DNA of 64,000 nt from Bolinopsis microptera (GCF_026151205.1 NC_087075.1:10152303-10216302), one strand, 5' to 3'; shown: positions 26,601 through 34,482, numbered from the stretch's first letter. The notes: generated from the sequence alone by a model not told the origin. Program-made: numbers and translations.

Positions 26601-26952
26601 ACCTCTCCAGACCCACAGTAGTCTTCAACACTCCTCTCTGGGTAACCTCTCCAATGGCAATATGTCCAATATATCTCTGGGTTCAGGATCTCTCGCCACA
26701 GGATCTCTCGGCTCAGGATCTTTAGGAACCAGCAATTTGGGGTCAGGAAGCCTGGGGTCAGGAAATGTGGGCTCCGGAACTAATGGACAGACTTCCGGCC
26801 TGGTATCCTCCACTGGGCTCCTGTCAGGACCCCGACCTTCAGACAACAACATGACTGAATATATGTTCAGTGCAAACTGTCTCACCCAGGTGCAGCAACA
26901 TCTCCAGTCCAACGGAGAGGGTGTCAAACAACATCATATGATGGCTAGTTAG
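2534..26952 (+). CDS. ETS-family transcription factor (spliced, two ETS-domain isoforms)
   Basis: A sequence-specific nuclear DNA-binding protein of the ETS family. I rebuilt it from exons 2534-2636, 3287-3345, 3498-3597, 11664-11759, 19475-19588, 19718-19904, 22916-23158, 23335-23415, 24166-24308 and then either 24457-24923 or 26126-26952. Every junction is AG/GT and keeps phase, giving about 530 or 650 aa. The N-terminal two thirds is polar and low in complexity, with acidic-flanked lysines such as VKTE and IKQE that resemble sumoylation sites. No Pointed/SAM domain is visible. The ETS domain shows [18 protein letters not shown] or ARKWGKRKN, and [19 protein letters not shown]. By eye the domain is closest to ETS1/2, but its end (PGQRLVYR) recalls ELF/TEL, and the whole domain on one exon after a phase-1 junction resembles ERG/FLI. 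Subfamily is left open. An in-frame ATG at 2468 could be the start; I chose 2534 because an acceptor-like CAG lies between them. Confidence 0.88.
3145..3190. repeat. Perfect 46-bp palindrome
   Basis: A perfect inverted repeat centred on TTTGCAAA; both arms read CACGAAATTTCACGATTTC. It sits in intron 1 about 100 bp before the exon 2 acceptor and abuts a second hairpin. It could form a cruciform or an RNA hairpin near the splice site. Confidence 0.95.
3189..3238. repeat. Second hairpin, 20-bp arms
   Basis: Arms TGGCTGCTCTAACCATTGAC and its exact reverse complement flank a 10-base loop. It shares its first bases with the end of the preceding palindrome. The two form a back-to-back pair just upstream of exon 2. 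Confidence 0.95.
3287..3345 (+). CDS. ETS gene coding exon 2
   Basis: 59 nt between acceptor TTTCAG and donor GTAATT; phase 1 in, phase 0 out. It encodes [24 protein letters not shown] and LKSEP are lysine-rich, with a sumoylation-like look. Confidence 0.75.
3498..3597 (+). CDS. ETS gene coding exon 3
   Basis: 100 nt between acceptor ATTTCAG and donor GTAAGTC, phase 0 in and phase 1 out. It encodes a charged stretch beginning [11 protein letters not shown] and ending VELKDEIEG. The open frame joins exons 2 and 4 without a stop. Confidence 0.78.
3624..3700. repeat. AT-rich microsatellite
   Basis: Repeated TATAT/ATATAA runs including partly self-complementary segments, directly after the exon 3 donor. 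Confidence 0.85.
4644..4734. repeat. 46-bp tandem duplication
   Basis: Two adjacent copies of a unit that contains CTTAGTATAAATGTTATGTG, differing by a couple of bases. Confidence 0.85.
8500..8940. promoter_or_regulatory. CACGTG-rich candidate enhancer or alternative promoter
   Basis: Six CACGTG E-boxes lie at 8570, 8708, 8746, 8787, 8892 and 8909, with CCAAT boxes near 8518, 8547 and 8764. A TATA-like TATATTTATA sits at about 8624. The block is clearly more GC-rich than the surrounding intron. CACGTG is the site for MYC/MAX, USF, TFE-type bHLH-ZIP factors. Whether this is an enhancer or an internal promoter cannot be told from sequence. Confidence 0.5.
9915..10206 (-). mobile_element. tRNA-Gly-derived SINE
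   Basis: On the - strand the segment 10206-10130 reads like a tRNA. It has an A-box (GGTGGTGTAGTGGTAA), an anticodon loop CTCCCAA giving CCC (Gly), and a B-box (GGGTTCAAATCC). It is followed by about 215 bp of unrelated body, ending near 9915. tRNA head plus non-tRNA body is the SINE plan, with an internal Pol III promoter. I did not find clear target-site duplications. It could instead be an isolated tRNA pseudogene; a functional tRNA is unlikely because the acceptor stem does not pair well. Confidence 0.62.
10970..11120. promoter_or_regulatory. CCAAT/CACGTG block in ETS intron 3
   Basis: CACGTG motifs at about 11015 and 11059 alternate with CCAAT boxes in both orientations (ATTGG at about 11039, CCAAT at about 11077). 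This resembles the 8.5-kb block and lies about 0.55 kb before exon 4. Regulatory function is inference. Confidence 0.4.
11664..11759 (+). CDS. ETS gene coding exon 4
   Basis: 96 nt between acceptor TTGTTGCAG and donor GACG|GTTGGT, which is weaker than consensus. Phase 1 to phase 1. The encoded segment starts [17 protein letters not shown] and ends NIGFDG. Because both sides are phase 1, skipping this exon would keep the frame. Confidence 0.68.
12870..12960. repeat. Diverged tandem duplication in intron 4
   Basis: Two adjacent copies of a unit built around CAGTCATTC, a CAATCAGCAAGCA-like stretch and AACAAGTA, with several differences. Confidence 0.7.
14470..14526. repeat. Short three-copy tandem repeat
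   Basis: Three successive units of about 20-28 bp of the form ATGACCGAGTGTGACATA, the first more diverged. Confidence 0.75.
19475..19588 (+). CDS. ETS gene coding exon 5
   Basis: 114 nt, acceptor ATTTCAG, donor TCAG|GTTATT, phase 1 in and out. It encodes a serine/asparagine-rich stretch including [16 protein letters not shown], then a short amphipathic piece [15 protein letters not shown]. Symmetrical phase means it is skippable in frame. Confidence 0.8.
19718..19904 (+). CDS. ETS gene coding exon 6
   Basis: 187 nt, acceptor CCACCAG, donor TATC|GTAAGT, phase 1 in and phase 2 out. It encodes two adjacent [13 protein letters not shown] motifs, which fit the sumoylation consensus (hydrophobic-K-x-E), followed by a polar linker. 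Such sites are common in ETS repressor or regulatory regions; the role here is inference. Confidence 0.82.
20651..20714. repeat. 32-bp exact tandem duplication
   Basis: Two adjacent copies of a unit containing AGTACATTATACAGTG and TATAACACACGTAAT. Confidence 0.92.
21060..21450. promoter_or_regulatory. CACGTG/CCAAT cluster upstream of internal first exon
   Basis: CACGTG at 21106, 21145, 21240, 21283 and 21295 is interleaved with CCAAT-type motifs (ATTGG near 21028 and 21059; CCAAT near 21219, 21259, 21353 and 21394). It lies 0.5-0.9 kb before the TATA box at 21920. The arrangement suits a proximal enhancer of an internal promoter. Confidence 0.5.
21920..21927 (+). promoter_or_regulatory. TATA box of candidate internal ETS promoter
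   Basis: TATAAAAG in a GC-richer context, with the CACGTG cluster upstream and the ATG of the alternative first exon 0.68 kb downstream. Transcription would be expected to start near 21950. Confidence 0.45.
22603..22793 (+). CDS. ETS gene alternative first coding exon
   Basis: Starts [17 protein letters not shown] and stays open for 63 codons to the donor AAGTG|GTGAGG. It ends in phase 2, exactly the phase needed to join exon 7 at 22916. It therefore offers a short isoform lacking exons 1-6, driven from a promoter near 21.9 kb. The alternative is an internal exon, but I see no good acceptor before it. The predicted N-terminus is cysteine-containing and unlike the long isoform. Confidence 0.6.
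22916..23158 (+). CDS. ETS gene coding exon 7
   Basis: 243 nt, acceptor CCCCCAG, donor ACAG|GTACGA, phase 2 in and out. It encodes a proline-, asparagine-, tyrosine- and serine-rich region including [14 protein letters not shown], typical of an intrinsically disordered activation or regulatory segment. Both the long and the internal first exon can splice to it. Confidence 0.85.
23335..23415 (+). CDS. ETS gene coding exon 8
   Basis: 81 nt, acceptor ATTTTCAG, donor CACT|GTAAGT, phase 2 in and out. Encodes [18 protein letters not shown] followed by IKQEKYPAL, which contains another IKQE sumoylation-like site. Confidence 0.83.
24166..24308 (+). CDS. ETS gene coding exon 9
   Basis: 143 nt, acceptor GCGTTTCAG, donor GCAG|GTTCGT, phase 2 in and phase 1 out. 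It encodes a stretch beginning [15 protein letters not shown] and ending with the basic run [13 protein letters not shown] directly before the ETS domain. That basic run could contribute to nuclear import or DNA affinity. Confidence 0.85.
24457..24923 (+). CDS. ETS gene terminal exon A (ETS domain, short tail)
   Basis: Acceptor ATCCGCAG, phase 1 in, TGA stop at 24921-24923. It carries the complete ETS winged helix-turn-helix: [45 protein letters not shown] and [16 protein letters not shown]. The two arginines of RAMRYYY in recognition helix 3 contact the GGA core in this family. After the domain comes [17 protein letters not shown] and a short proline/threonine-rich tail ending VKQIVY. It is interchangeable with exon B: same entry phase and closely matching sequence. 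Confidence 0.93.
24924..26125 (+). other. 3' UTR of exon A and intron before exon B
   Basis: Directly after the stop comes a run of GCGTGAG-like words (24926-25010). The rest is AT-rich with no coding exon. No AATAAA close to the exon A stop was evident. Confidence 0.5.
26126..26952 (+). CDS. ETS gene terminal exon B (ETS domain, long S/G-rich tail)
   Basis: Acceptor TTTCCCCTTAG, phase 1 in, TAG stop at 26950-26952. The ETS domain matches exon A closely but differs at scattered positions, for example DHSCKDFI for [20 protein letters not shown] for [12 protein letters not shown], and VYRYC for VYRFC. The nucleotide sequence over the core (about 26287-26368) is almost identical to exon A. The tail is about 140 residues, serine- and glycine-rich with repeats of the type LGSGSL, ending in a glutamine/histidine-rich segment. 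No stop or frame damage is seen, so this looks like a working alternative exon rather than a pseudo-exon. Confidence 0.92.
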
Positions 26953-28256
26953 AAACATTTCCTTGTGTTTTATGAAACTATAATTTGTTCATAGTTCGGG
27001 GTTTATGAGATGTTCAAGGTCGAGCGAGAGGAAAGACTTGCAATTCTGTATTTAAAGAATAAGGATGACCATTTAAGTTTGCCAACATCAATTTGACGTT
27101 TTTGATGATTAAGATAGGCATCTTTTATTGATGACAGTCTTGATGACTGACTTACATTTGGAAGCGTTCTGTGTGAGTTACATTTTATTTGATTTTCTCT
27201 GCCGGGAAACTGAAAGCTTGAAGATACAACTTTTGCTCCAACATTATCATATTGGTGGTACTACTACAGTTTTATTTATATTTATATTTTTATGACAACG
27301 TTAATTTATAAGCATATTTAATATGGTTGTAATTTATATCTCATGTTTTTAATTTTTGCACGTTCAGTAGGGTGAAATTGTTACCCCCCTGCACGTTATT
27401 TTCTACTTGTATCTGGGTATGCATTGCGCGGTGGGCAGTTCTCATGTGCTGCCTACGGTAAGATTTCACGCTCTTATAAACTGGTTTTTGTCCATAAGTA
27501 TCGAGGCAACTATAATAAGATTTATTAAAGTTTTGTGTATTAGAGTAATTCAAGTTGGTCACTGGGAATAAAACTAAAAGTCCCAGGTGTGCATCATGCT
27601 GGACATTCTGTTGATCTGACAATATAATTATTAGGATTTAAAGCTTTTAAAAAATCAAATCATTAATCTAAAGCATTGACCATGGGACCGATATTAATAT
27701 TCCTAAACTTTTTGAATGTTTTATAAATTTTGAACGTTTTACGCTTTTAAAACTGAAATTTTATCTTCAAAGTTGGTAGCTATCTAGGTCAATACATAGT
27801 AGGACTTCAATTTGTTTTGGAGTCGAGTTGATGATTGTATGGTATTGATGTACTGTTGACGCTTGCTTCATGCAGCATATTTTAAGTCGAGTGTGTTGTA
27901 TATGTTTTAAAGTTCATTATTTATATTCCGTGTTTACCTTGTTGTTTTACCAATACAAACCTCGGCTGCACGGGTATCTGGCTCAGTCACTCGCCACTAG
28001 TGTTAGTAATACTACGTATGTTGTATAATTATATACTTTTAGTATTACTATTACTAAATAGTCACACAGTAAACTTGATACTAAAAGTAAAACAGCCGAT
28101 TTAGTCAACGTTCGAACGTACATCTATTATTTTGTAATTTGTTGAAGAACATGGATAGCTTTCAGGAAATTTATATTCACCAGATGCAGCACACGTTATA
28201 AAACACAAAAACAATTAAAATTTATCAGTAAACTCATGTGAGTAAGAAAAGGAGGA
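26953..28256 (+). other. ETS 3' UTR and flank
   Basis: AT-rich, no coding exon recognised. An AATAAA at 27567 may end transcripts that use exon B. Nothing else is visible before the LINE monomers. Confidence 0.5.
27567..27572 (+). terminator. Candidate polyadenylation signal
   Basis: Canonical AATAAA 0.6 kb after the exon B stop. No downstream element was checked. Confidence 0.4.
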
Positions 28257-29160
28257 ATAGTTGTGGACACAACAAGAAAATTGAGAATAATCTTGTGCGA
28301 GGGTAGGGACCCAGATGTCGTTTCTAACCCAAATAAACTTTAAGGAGGTTTCTCATCAGTAGCCGCACCTCCTTACTCGGTTTCTGAACTGGAATTCTAT
28401 GGGCTTCCAGACGGCCAGACCGAGTATTACCATCCCATCCTTCTAGAGTTCATCACAAGTAGCACCCACCTTGAAGATCTTTGACACCCAGACACACCCC
28501 ATTGGCGAACAAACTTTGGATATAATCTTACATGCTCCCGAAGGAATCCCTGGTTTATGGTCTTTCTCATCGTCACCAGCACTTTCACTAGGTCACCAGC
28601 TCTTTCACTGAAGTCATCAGCCCTTTCACTGAAGTCATCAGATGTGACTCTGATCAACGGTATAGTTGTGGACACAACAAGAAAATTGAGAATAATCTTG
28701 TGCGAGGGTAGGGACCCAGATGTCGTTTCTAACCCAAATAAACTTTAAGGAGGTTTCTCATCAGTAGCCGCACCTCCTTACTCGGTTTCTGAACTGGAAT
28801 TCTATGGGCTTCCAGACGGCCAGACCGAGTATTACCATCCCATCCTTCTAGAGTTCATCACAAGTAGCACCCACCTTGAAGATCTTTGACACCCAGACAC
28901 ACCCCATTGGCGAACAAACTTTGGATATAATCTTACATGCTCCCGAAGGAATCCCTGGTTTATGGTCTTTCTCATCGTCACCAGCACTTTCACTAGGTCA
29001 CCAGCTCTTTCACTGAAGTCATCAGCCCTTTCACTGAAGTCATCAGATGTGACTCTGATCAACGGTATAGTTGTGGACACAACAAGAAAATTGAGAATAA
29101 TCTTGTGCGAGGGTAGGGACCCAGATGTCGTTTCTAACCCAAATAAACTTTAAGGAGGTT
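28257..29160 (+). repeat. 405-bp tandem monomers at LINE 5' end
   Basis: Two complete units (28257-28661 and 28662-29066) that read as identical, plus the first 94 bp of a third (29067-29160). Each holds an internal short duplication TTTCACTGAAGTCATCAG. The third unit breaks off exactly where the LINE reading frame opens. This resembles the promoter monomers known at the 5' end of mouse L1. The open frames inside each unit on both strands look incidental. Confidence 0.9.
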
Positions 29161-29302
29161 AAGAAGGATTTCTACCAGTCTTGAATCACCAGATATCCAA
29201 GATGCTCCTAAATCTTTTAAATGGAACAGATCAGAGAACCTCTCTGCCGATACAGCGACTAAGTTCCGGCTAGCACAGAGTGATCAGTCATTCAAAGACA
29301 AA

Positions 29303-31858
29303 ATGGACTGCCTCCTTAATCAACCTGTGGATACGGCAAACGAAGCTGCACAGCTTAATGAAGACTTAGTCGCAACATACCACAATCTTGCGAATTCTGT
29401 TACTACGACCAAAAGCGGCAAACGCACCAGCAAGAAAAAATGGTTTGACCGAAGCTGCAAACAGGCTAAAAGGGAAGCCAACAGAGCTGACAGAAATGCT
29501 AACAGTAACCCACACAGCAACTTCCTACGTGACCAGCACTTTCTCAGAAAAAAGGAGTACCGAAAAATCAAGAGGATGAAAAAGGGGAAATTTCTGTACG
29601 AGATGAACCAGAAGATAAACGAATGTGGTGAGGTTAACTGGGCAGCGCTCAAACGGCTATCTGACCAGCACAAAGATGAGGAACCCTTCGACATTTACGA
29701 TCTTCTCCTTTTTCACAAATTCTTCAATGATCTCTACAATCGAAAGTGTGGCGTGAACAATCACTCCAAGGATGATGGCACTCCTACTCCTACGTCCAAT
29801 GATTCGCAGCCTATCAAGGAACTGGTCGATGAACTGAATCGCGACTTTACCTTACAGGAGATCAAAGATGCGACCAAAAAACTCCAAAACAATAAGAGTG
29901 TGTCCGATGACCTGATATCCAACGAGATGTTGAAAAACTCCAATGAGACACTTCAACTCGTCGTGGTAAAACTCTTTAATGCCTGCCTCCAGCATGGGAC
30001 TTACCCCTGGAACAACTCGATCACAACTCCCCTCCATAAAAAGGGTGACCGGCAAAACCCTGATAACTATCGTGCTATTACTATTGGGAGCTGTCTCGGC
30101 AAACTCTTCTCGAACCTTCTCCTTAAACGGCTAATCGAATTTAGAGAAATAGCCTGTCCGGACCGACCGTATCAACTTGGATTCAGGAGGGGAGCCCAAT
30201 GTAACGACCACTTACTCACCTTGAATACCATTATTGAGAAATACACCAAGAAAGAGAAGAAGCGACTTTTCGCCTGCTTTGTCGACTACCGCAAGGCTTT
30301 CGATAGCGTATGCAGGGAAGCACTCCTGTTCAAGCTGGGCAACATGGGCATAACAGGCAAATTCTTCGATTGCATCAGCCACATGTACAATAACTCTTCA
30401 ACCCGAGTCAAGCTGATTCAAAAGCTATCCGCAGCCATCGACGTCACCATCGGCACAGAACAAGGACATCCAATGTCCCCCGAGCTCTTCAAACTCTATA
30501 TCCACGAGCTCTCTATCAGACTTGAACAAATCGAGGAATTGGATGTACCTTTATTAAACGGTGTAAAAGTAAGTCACCTCCTATGGGCAGATGACCTGGT
30601 ACTCTTAGCGCTGGATGCGGGCAGCTTACAGAAACTGCTCAATTGCTTGCATGACTATGCTGAAAAGTGGGAGCTGTCTGTGAATATCAACAAAACCAGC
30701 GTGATGGTCTTTAACACAAGCTCACGAATACTGAAATGTGCTTACGGCTTCAAACTAGGCAACTTGGACATCGCACCTGTCAGAAAATACTGCTATCTAG
30801 GAATCCAATTCTCCCTGAACGGTTCCTTCAAGCAAGCAATCGATGAACTTAGGAAGAAAGCTCTTCGCTCATTCTTCTCTCTGAGACGAACTATTGACAC
30901 GAGAGCCCTTACCACTAGCACGATGCTAAAACTCATTGATAGCCTAGTCAAGCCAGTGGCCACATATGGATGCCCTATTTGGCTGCCATCAACCAACATC
31001 GTGAAAGCCATCCTCTCGAAAAATCAAGAAGCGAGTCTTCCCAAAGCAGCAGCAAAAGATGCTCTTGAAACTACTCACTTGAAAATTCTTAAATGGATAT
31101 TGGGTGTCCACAAAAAGGCAAATAACAACTTCTGCTACGGAGATACAGGTAGAACCCCCTGGACAGTAACCGTCCTCCCTCAATGTATTGCCTACTTCTG
31201 TAGAACATCACAAGCGGTAGTAGGTAACGTGAATACCCTCTTGCACCATACATTTCAGGAACAGAAACAGCTGAACCTTACCTGGTATGATGCATGGTCT
31301 ACTATCATCAAGACGAGCACTGTCGCTAAGCCACACCTACCCCACACCCTTGCGGCTCGTGAACACATACACGAAACATTTGTTAACCACTGGAAGAAGG
31401 ATCTTCACAACCAGCCTAAAATGTCATTCTACACTGCGGTCAAAGCTGAGTTTGGTGAAGAACTGTACTTACAGCTCCCATGCAGGGTCAAAAGAGCTAA
31501 CATTGCGAAACTTCGATCTAGCAGTCACGATCTGAGAATTGAGAAAGGTCGCTACACTGGAGATCGCTACAACACAGCACTGAAAACATGTCGCTTTTGC
31601 TGCTCGTCAGACACCGACGTCATGCGGTTCTTCGAAGAACTACCATTCTTTGAAACACCTATCCTTGAAACCGAGGACCACGTCATAAATGAATGCCCCA
31701 GCTACAACTCCCTCCGGTCCAACCTCTCAGACAACCTTAAAAGCCTCATAATGCTCAAAGAATATGGGGCCATCATGAACTCATTCCATGTAACTGAATT
31801 TGGAAAGTACCTCACAGAATCCTTTCACCTTCGACATCCTCCTGAAAAGAAGTCCTAG
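29303..31858 (+). CDS. LINE reverse transcriptase ORF (non-LTR retrotransposon)
   Basis: An uninterrupted 851-codon ORF; the frame is open from 29147, so translation could begin earlier. It starts in a basic linker (KKWFDRSCKQAKREANR) of the kind that joins endonuclease to RT in APE-type LINEs; no endonuclease is seen upstream. RT motifs are in order: HKKGDRQNPDNYRAI (about residue 246), the catalytic aspartate in VDYRKAFD (327-334), GTEQGHPMSP where most relatives have a QG-x-PLSP form, and WADD (428-431) where F/YADD is usual. A thumb region with YCYLGIQFS follows. The C-terminus has a CCHC-like cluster (CRFC ... EDHVINEC). Clade (CR1, L2, RTE or jockey-like) is unresolved. An intact frame implies a young copy, 5'-truncated or lacking its endonuclease. 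Confidence 0.92.
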   Translation: MDCLLNQPVDTANEAAQLNEDLVATYHNLANSVTTTKSGKRTSKKKWFDRSCKQAKREANRADRNANSNPHSNFLRDQHFLRKKEYRKIKRMKKGKFLYEMNQKINECGEVNWAALKRLSDQHKDEEPFDIYDLLLFHKFFNDLYNRKCGVNNHSKDDGTPTPTSNDSQPIKELVDELNRDFTLQEIKDATKKLQNNKSVSDDLISNEMLKNSNETLQLVVVKLFNACLQHGTYPWNNSITTPLHKKGDRQNPDNYRAITIGSCLGKLFSNLLLKRLIEFREIACPDRPYQLGFRRGAQCNDHLLTLNTIIEKYTKKEKKRLFACFVDYRKAFDSVCREALLFKLGNMGITGKFFDCISHMYNNSSTRVKLIQKLSAAIDVTIGTEQGHPMSPELFKLYIHELSIRLEQIEELDVPLLNGVKVSHLLWADDLVLLALDAGSLQKLLNCLHDYAEKWELSVNINKTSVMVFNTSSRILKCAYGFKLGNLDIAPVRKYCYLGIQFSLNGSFKQAIDELRKKALRSFFSLRRTIDTRALTTSTMLKLIDSLVKPVATYGCPIWLPSTNIVKAILSKNQEASLPKAAAKDALETTHLKILKWILGVHKKANNNFCYGDTGRTPWTVTVLPQCIAYFCRTSQAVVGNVNTLLHHTFQEQKQLNLTWYDAWSTIIKTSTVAKPHLPHTLAAREHIHETFVNHWKKDLHNQPKMSFYTAVKAEFGEELYLQLPCRVKRANIAKLRSSSHDLRIEKGRYTGDRYNTALKTCRFCCSSDTDVMRFFEELPFFETPILETEDHVINECPSYNSLRSNLSDNLKSLIMLKEYGAIMNSFHVTEFGKYLTESFHLRHPPEKKS

Positions 31859-32513
31859 TAATCACCTCCTAAGAAGTCCTAGTAATCACCACCTAACAGA
31901 CTCTTCAAACCTTCGAAATCCTAAGTTTAAGTCCTAATACTCGCTTCACGTCCCGACTCCCCTACTATACTCATCTCCTTCATCGTCCTATCAAGTAGTA
32001 TTTGAGTTTAACCTATCTCCTTGGACTTGCTTTTATGCACACATTCAGTATTTTTACTAGCATTTAAATTATTATATTTGATTTTATTTCCACTTCGTGA
32101 TATTGTAACGCGGTTAAATTTTAGGATTTTATTTTCATACTTTTATTCGGCTTTTATTTTATATCTGAACTTATTTATTTATTTATGATTGATGTATAGC
32201 CAAAACGAGTTCGTTAGTGTTCTCCTTGGTAATTTCAAGTGTTCTCCTTGGTAATTTCAAGTTTAATTCCAGTTTAATTCCTGGCCTGCTATCACCTAGG
32301 TGTGAACCCCACTTGACCTGCCCCGTAAGGTGTGAACCCTCCTCGGTGTCCCTCTGTTTCCCCATGGTGTGAACCCCACTTGACCCATGCCCCGCAAGAT
32401 GTGAACCCTCCTCGGTGTCCTTCTGTTTCCCCATGGTGTCCAACATGGAACTGAGTTGCGTGACGTGAACAGGTCGAGTATTCATTACGTTATATTTTAC
32501 GTTTTTTATAACC
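31859..32513 (+). other. LINE 3' region and minisatellite
   Basis: The first about 300 bp, including a near-repeat of AAGAAGTCCTAGTAATCACC across the stop, is probably LINE 3' UTR. I see no poly-A tail or target-site duplication that fixes the end. Then a minisatellite (32299-32437) follows. Confidence 0.45.
32299..32437. repeat. Two-copy minisatellite, about 70 bp unit
   Basis: Two units containing GGTGTGAACCCCACTTGACC and TCCTCGGTGTCC, differing at a few positions. Confidence 0.85.
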
Positions 32514-32599
32514 TTACTGGGCCGCGCTCAGTTTGTCATTCCGCCGAATCTCTATTCAGTATGTTTATGAACATGATAGCCTGACGTCCCCAGGTAAGT
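32514..32599 (+). repeat. 85-bp dispersed repeat, copy 1
   Basis: Matches 34402-34482 in the same orientation. Shared words include GCCGCGCTCAG, GTCATTCCGCC, TATGTTTATGAACAT and GTCCCCAGGTAAGT. Both copies stop at the same GTAAGT. Confidence 0.85.
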
Positions 32600-32657
32600 T
32601 TAACGTCGACATCCATTCTCGACAGTACTTCATAATTATATTATCAAAAATTCAGAA

Positions 32658-33407
32658 CAGTGAGTAACCGCTCTTAGTCCTACTAAATCGCTCGCCCAAA
32701 TTTTAAGAAAATTCTTGTGAAAAGGCCCCATGGCCATGGGTATGAAATTGATCTGAATCGGTGTATTTTTGGACGTTGATTCCGAATCACCCCCCATGAC
32801 GTAGGGTGAAAATGCTTCCCTGGACAGTTATGGGCAAAAAACCCTTTTGGTCACGTGACATGACAGGCTAGTTATAAAACATGAATTCGATTGTTTAGGG
32901 CTCGGGTTAGGGTTAGGGTTGTGGTTGTCATACGTTGTATGAGGCCCGCCGGCTCCCCTTGTATCGTAGAAACTCCACTATAGTGAAACGACGATGGGAG
33001 TCACGACGTGATACAAGGTTGTGGTAAGGGTTATGGGTAGCTTCGGGGTTATGGTTAGGGTTTGACCATTGTTAATGATCTGGCCCGGCGCGCGCTACTT
33101 CGTACCACTTGCCATCCCGCTACTTCGAAGAAATTTAGACGAGTAACATCGCATCCGTCAAGGTTAGGGTTAGGGTTGGGTCGTTGGGATTAGGGTTTAA
33201 TGTATAGTATTGACGGATGTTACTCGTCTAAATTTCTTCGAAGTAGCGCGCCGCTTTCTTCTCGCCGGGTCAGATCATTAACAATGGTCAATGTATAGTA
33301 GCTTGTTTATGTTAAACCGTTTTGTACGGCTGCAAAACCATAAAAACCAAAGTCACGTGAAATTTTTGGGCGAGCGAATTAGTAAAACTAAGAGCCGTGA
33401 GTGACCG
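32658..33407. mobile_element. Foldback element with TTAGGG-containing core
   Basis: Terminal inverted repeats of about 50 bp: left 32658-32707 and right about 33358-33407 share CGGCTCTTAG-like and TCGCTCGCCCAAA words. A second inner inverted pair (33063-33159 versus about 33207-33290) shares GACCATTGTTAATGATC and GACGAGTAACATC. Blocks of TTAGGG repeats lie at about 32905-32920, 33050-33062 and 33160-33200. No coding capacity. Flanks are AT-rich, so no target-site duplication could be fixed. Confidence 0.75.
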
Positions 33408-33621
33408 TATAATTATATAATTGATAATTATATAAGTGAAAAATACATGCTGTATGTAAGATCATTGTAGCGCGATGCACTACTGGGTCGCGCGCGCATC
33501 CAATAATGCTTCTCGCAACCACAGATCGGCGAGATGCGAAGGCAGAAGGATTGACATCGTGAATCAAGTAAGATCATGGCCTGACCCCCCCCACAGGGGT
33601 GCCATAGTGCAGAGAAACTGC

Positions 33622-33712
33622 ACTGCTAACTGCTGCTGCTAACTCCTGCTATAAACTGCTGCTAACTGCTGCTGTCGCGCGCGCGCGCCGCTAGCAGCAG
33701 TTACTGTTAGCA
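33622..33712. repeat. CTGCTG/CAGCAG hairpin around (CG)n
   Basis: CTGCTGCTAACTGCTGCTG on the left and CAGCAGTTACTGTTAGCAG on the right flank a (CG)n run near 33676. Strong hairpin or Z-DNA potential. Confidence 0.8.
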
Positions 33713-33991
33713 GCAGTGACAAGTGACTTTTTCCTAAAAAACATTTTTCTCTACGTTTCATGCTACCCTGATTATGCTATCATGATGAGCCGAAATCATT
33801 GTTATGAAATCTAATCAGGCCAAGCACTTTCTAAACTACTTACTATTATGTATTATAGCCGGATATTCGATCAATGTCTAAATTTTATTACTATCAGAGT
33901 GAAATTTGAATTAAAATATTGTCAAATTGTTATTATTCTAGAGGGTAAAAAAGAAAATTCTGATTACGCAATCAACGACCAACCCACCCTT

Positions 33992-34262
33992 GTAGGTTTA
34001 CAACCTACTAGGACGCGCGCCGAGTTGGACTCGTCGACGGTCCAATATATGGAACAAATATTTTACGAGTATCGCCCGTTAAACCCACCCCCCCCCCCCC
34101 CCCCCCCCCCTTCTCCCCTGTAATCGACCGTAAGCATTTGGAAGTCCCTTAATCAATGGGTGATACTCTTAAATTATTTGGGTGATACTCGTAAAATATT
34201 TGTTTCAAATATACCGTCGACAAGTCCAACTCGGCGCGCGTCCTGATAGGTTATAAACTTAC
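33992..34262. mobile_element. Small foldback element
   Basis: Inverted arms 33992-34077 and 34180-34262 share AGGACGCGCGCCGAGTTGGA and AAATATTTTACGAGTATC. The loop carries a run of more than 20 C (about 34086-34110). No coding capacity. Confidence 0.75.
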
Positions 34263-34401
34263 ATTTACAAGAAATCCCCCCCTCGGCTGATTACGTAGTA
34301 TGTGAACGACCCCTAATTGTAAATTTTTACAAGATGTGTAGGTAGATTAAGATAGTAACTCCGAAGAAGTGAACAAGGAAGCCGAAGATCAAGAAAAAAT
34401 A

Positions 34402-34482
34402 TTACTAGGCCGCGCTCAGCCTGTCATTCCGCCTAATCTCTATATGTTTATGAACATAATAGCCTGAGGTCCCCAGGTAAGT
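34402..34482 (+). repeat. 85-bp dispersed repeat, copy 2
   Basis: Direct copy of 32514-32599 with some substitutions and a short gap. The two copies bracket about 1.8 kb holding both foldback elements, as terminal direct repeats of a composite element would. Confidence 0.82.

Noticed and set aside
28427-28675. Repeated 82-codon - strand frame in the 405-bp monomers
   Set aside because: Appears twice only because the monomers are identical; no endonuclease or other motif on either strand.
32514-34482. The 85-bp repeats as spliced-leader RNA genes, because both end at a splice donor
   Set aside because: No Sm-site-like sequence or conserved downstream stem follows the donor, and the 3' parts are unrelated between copies.
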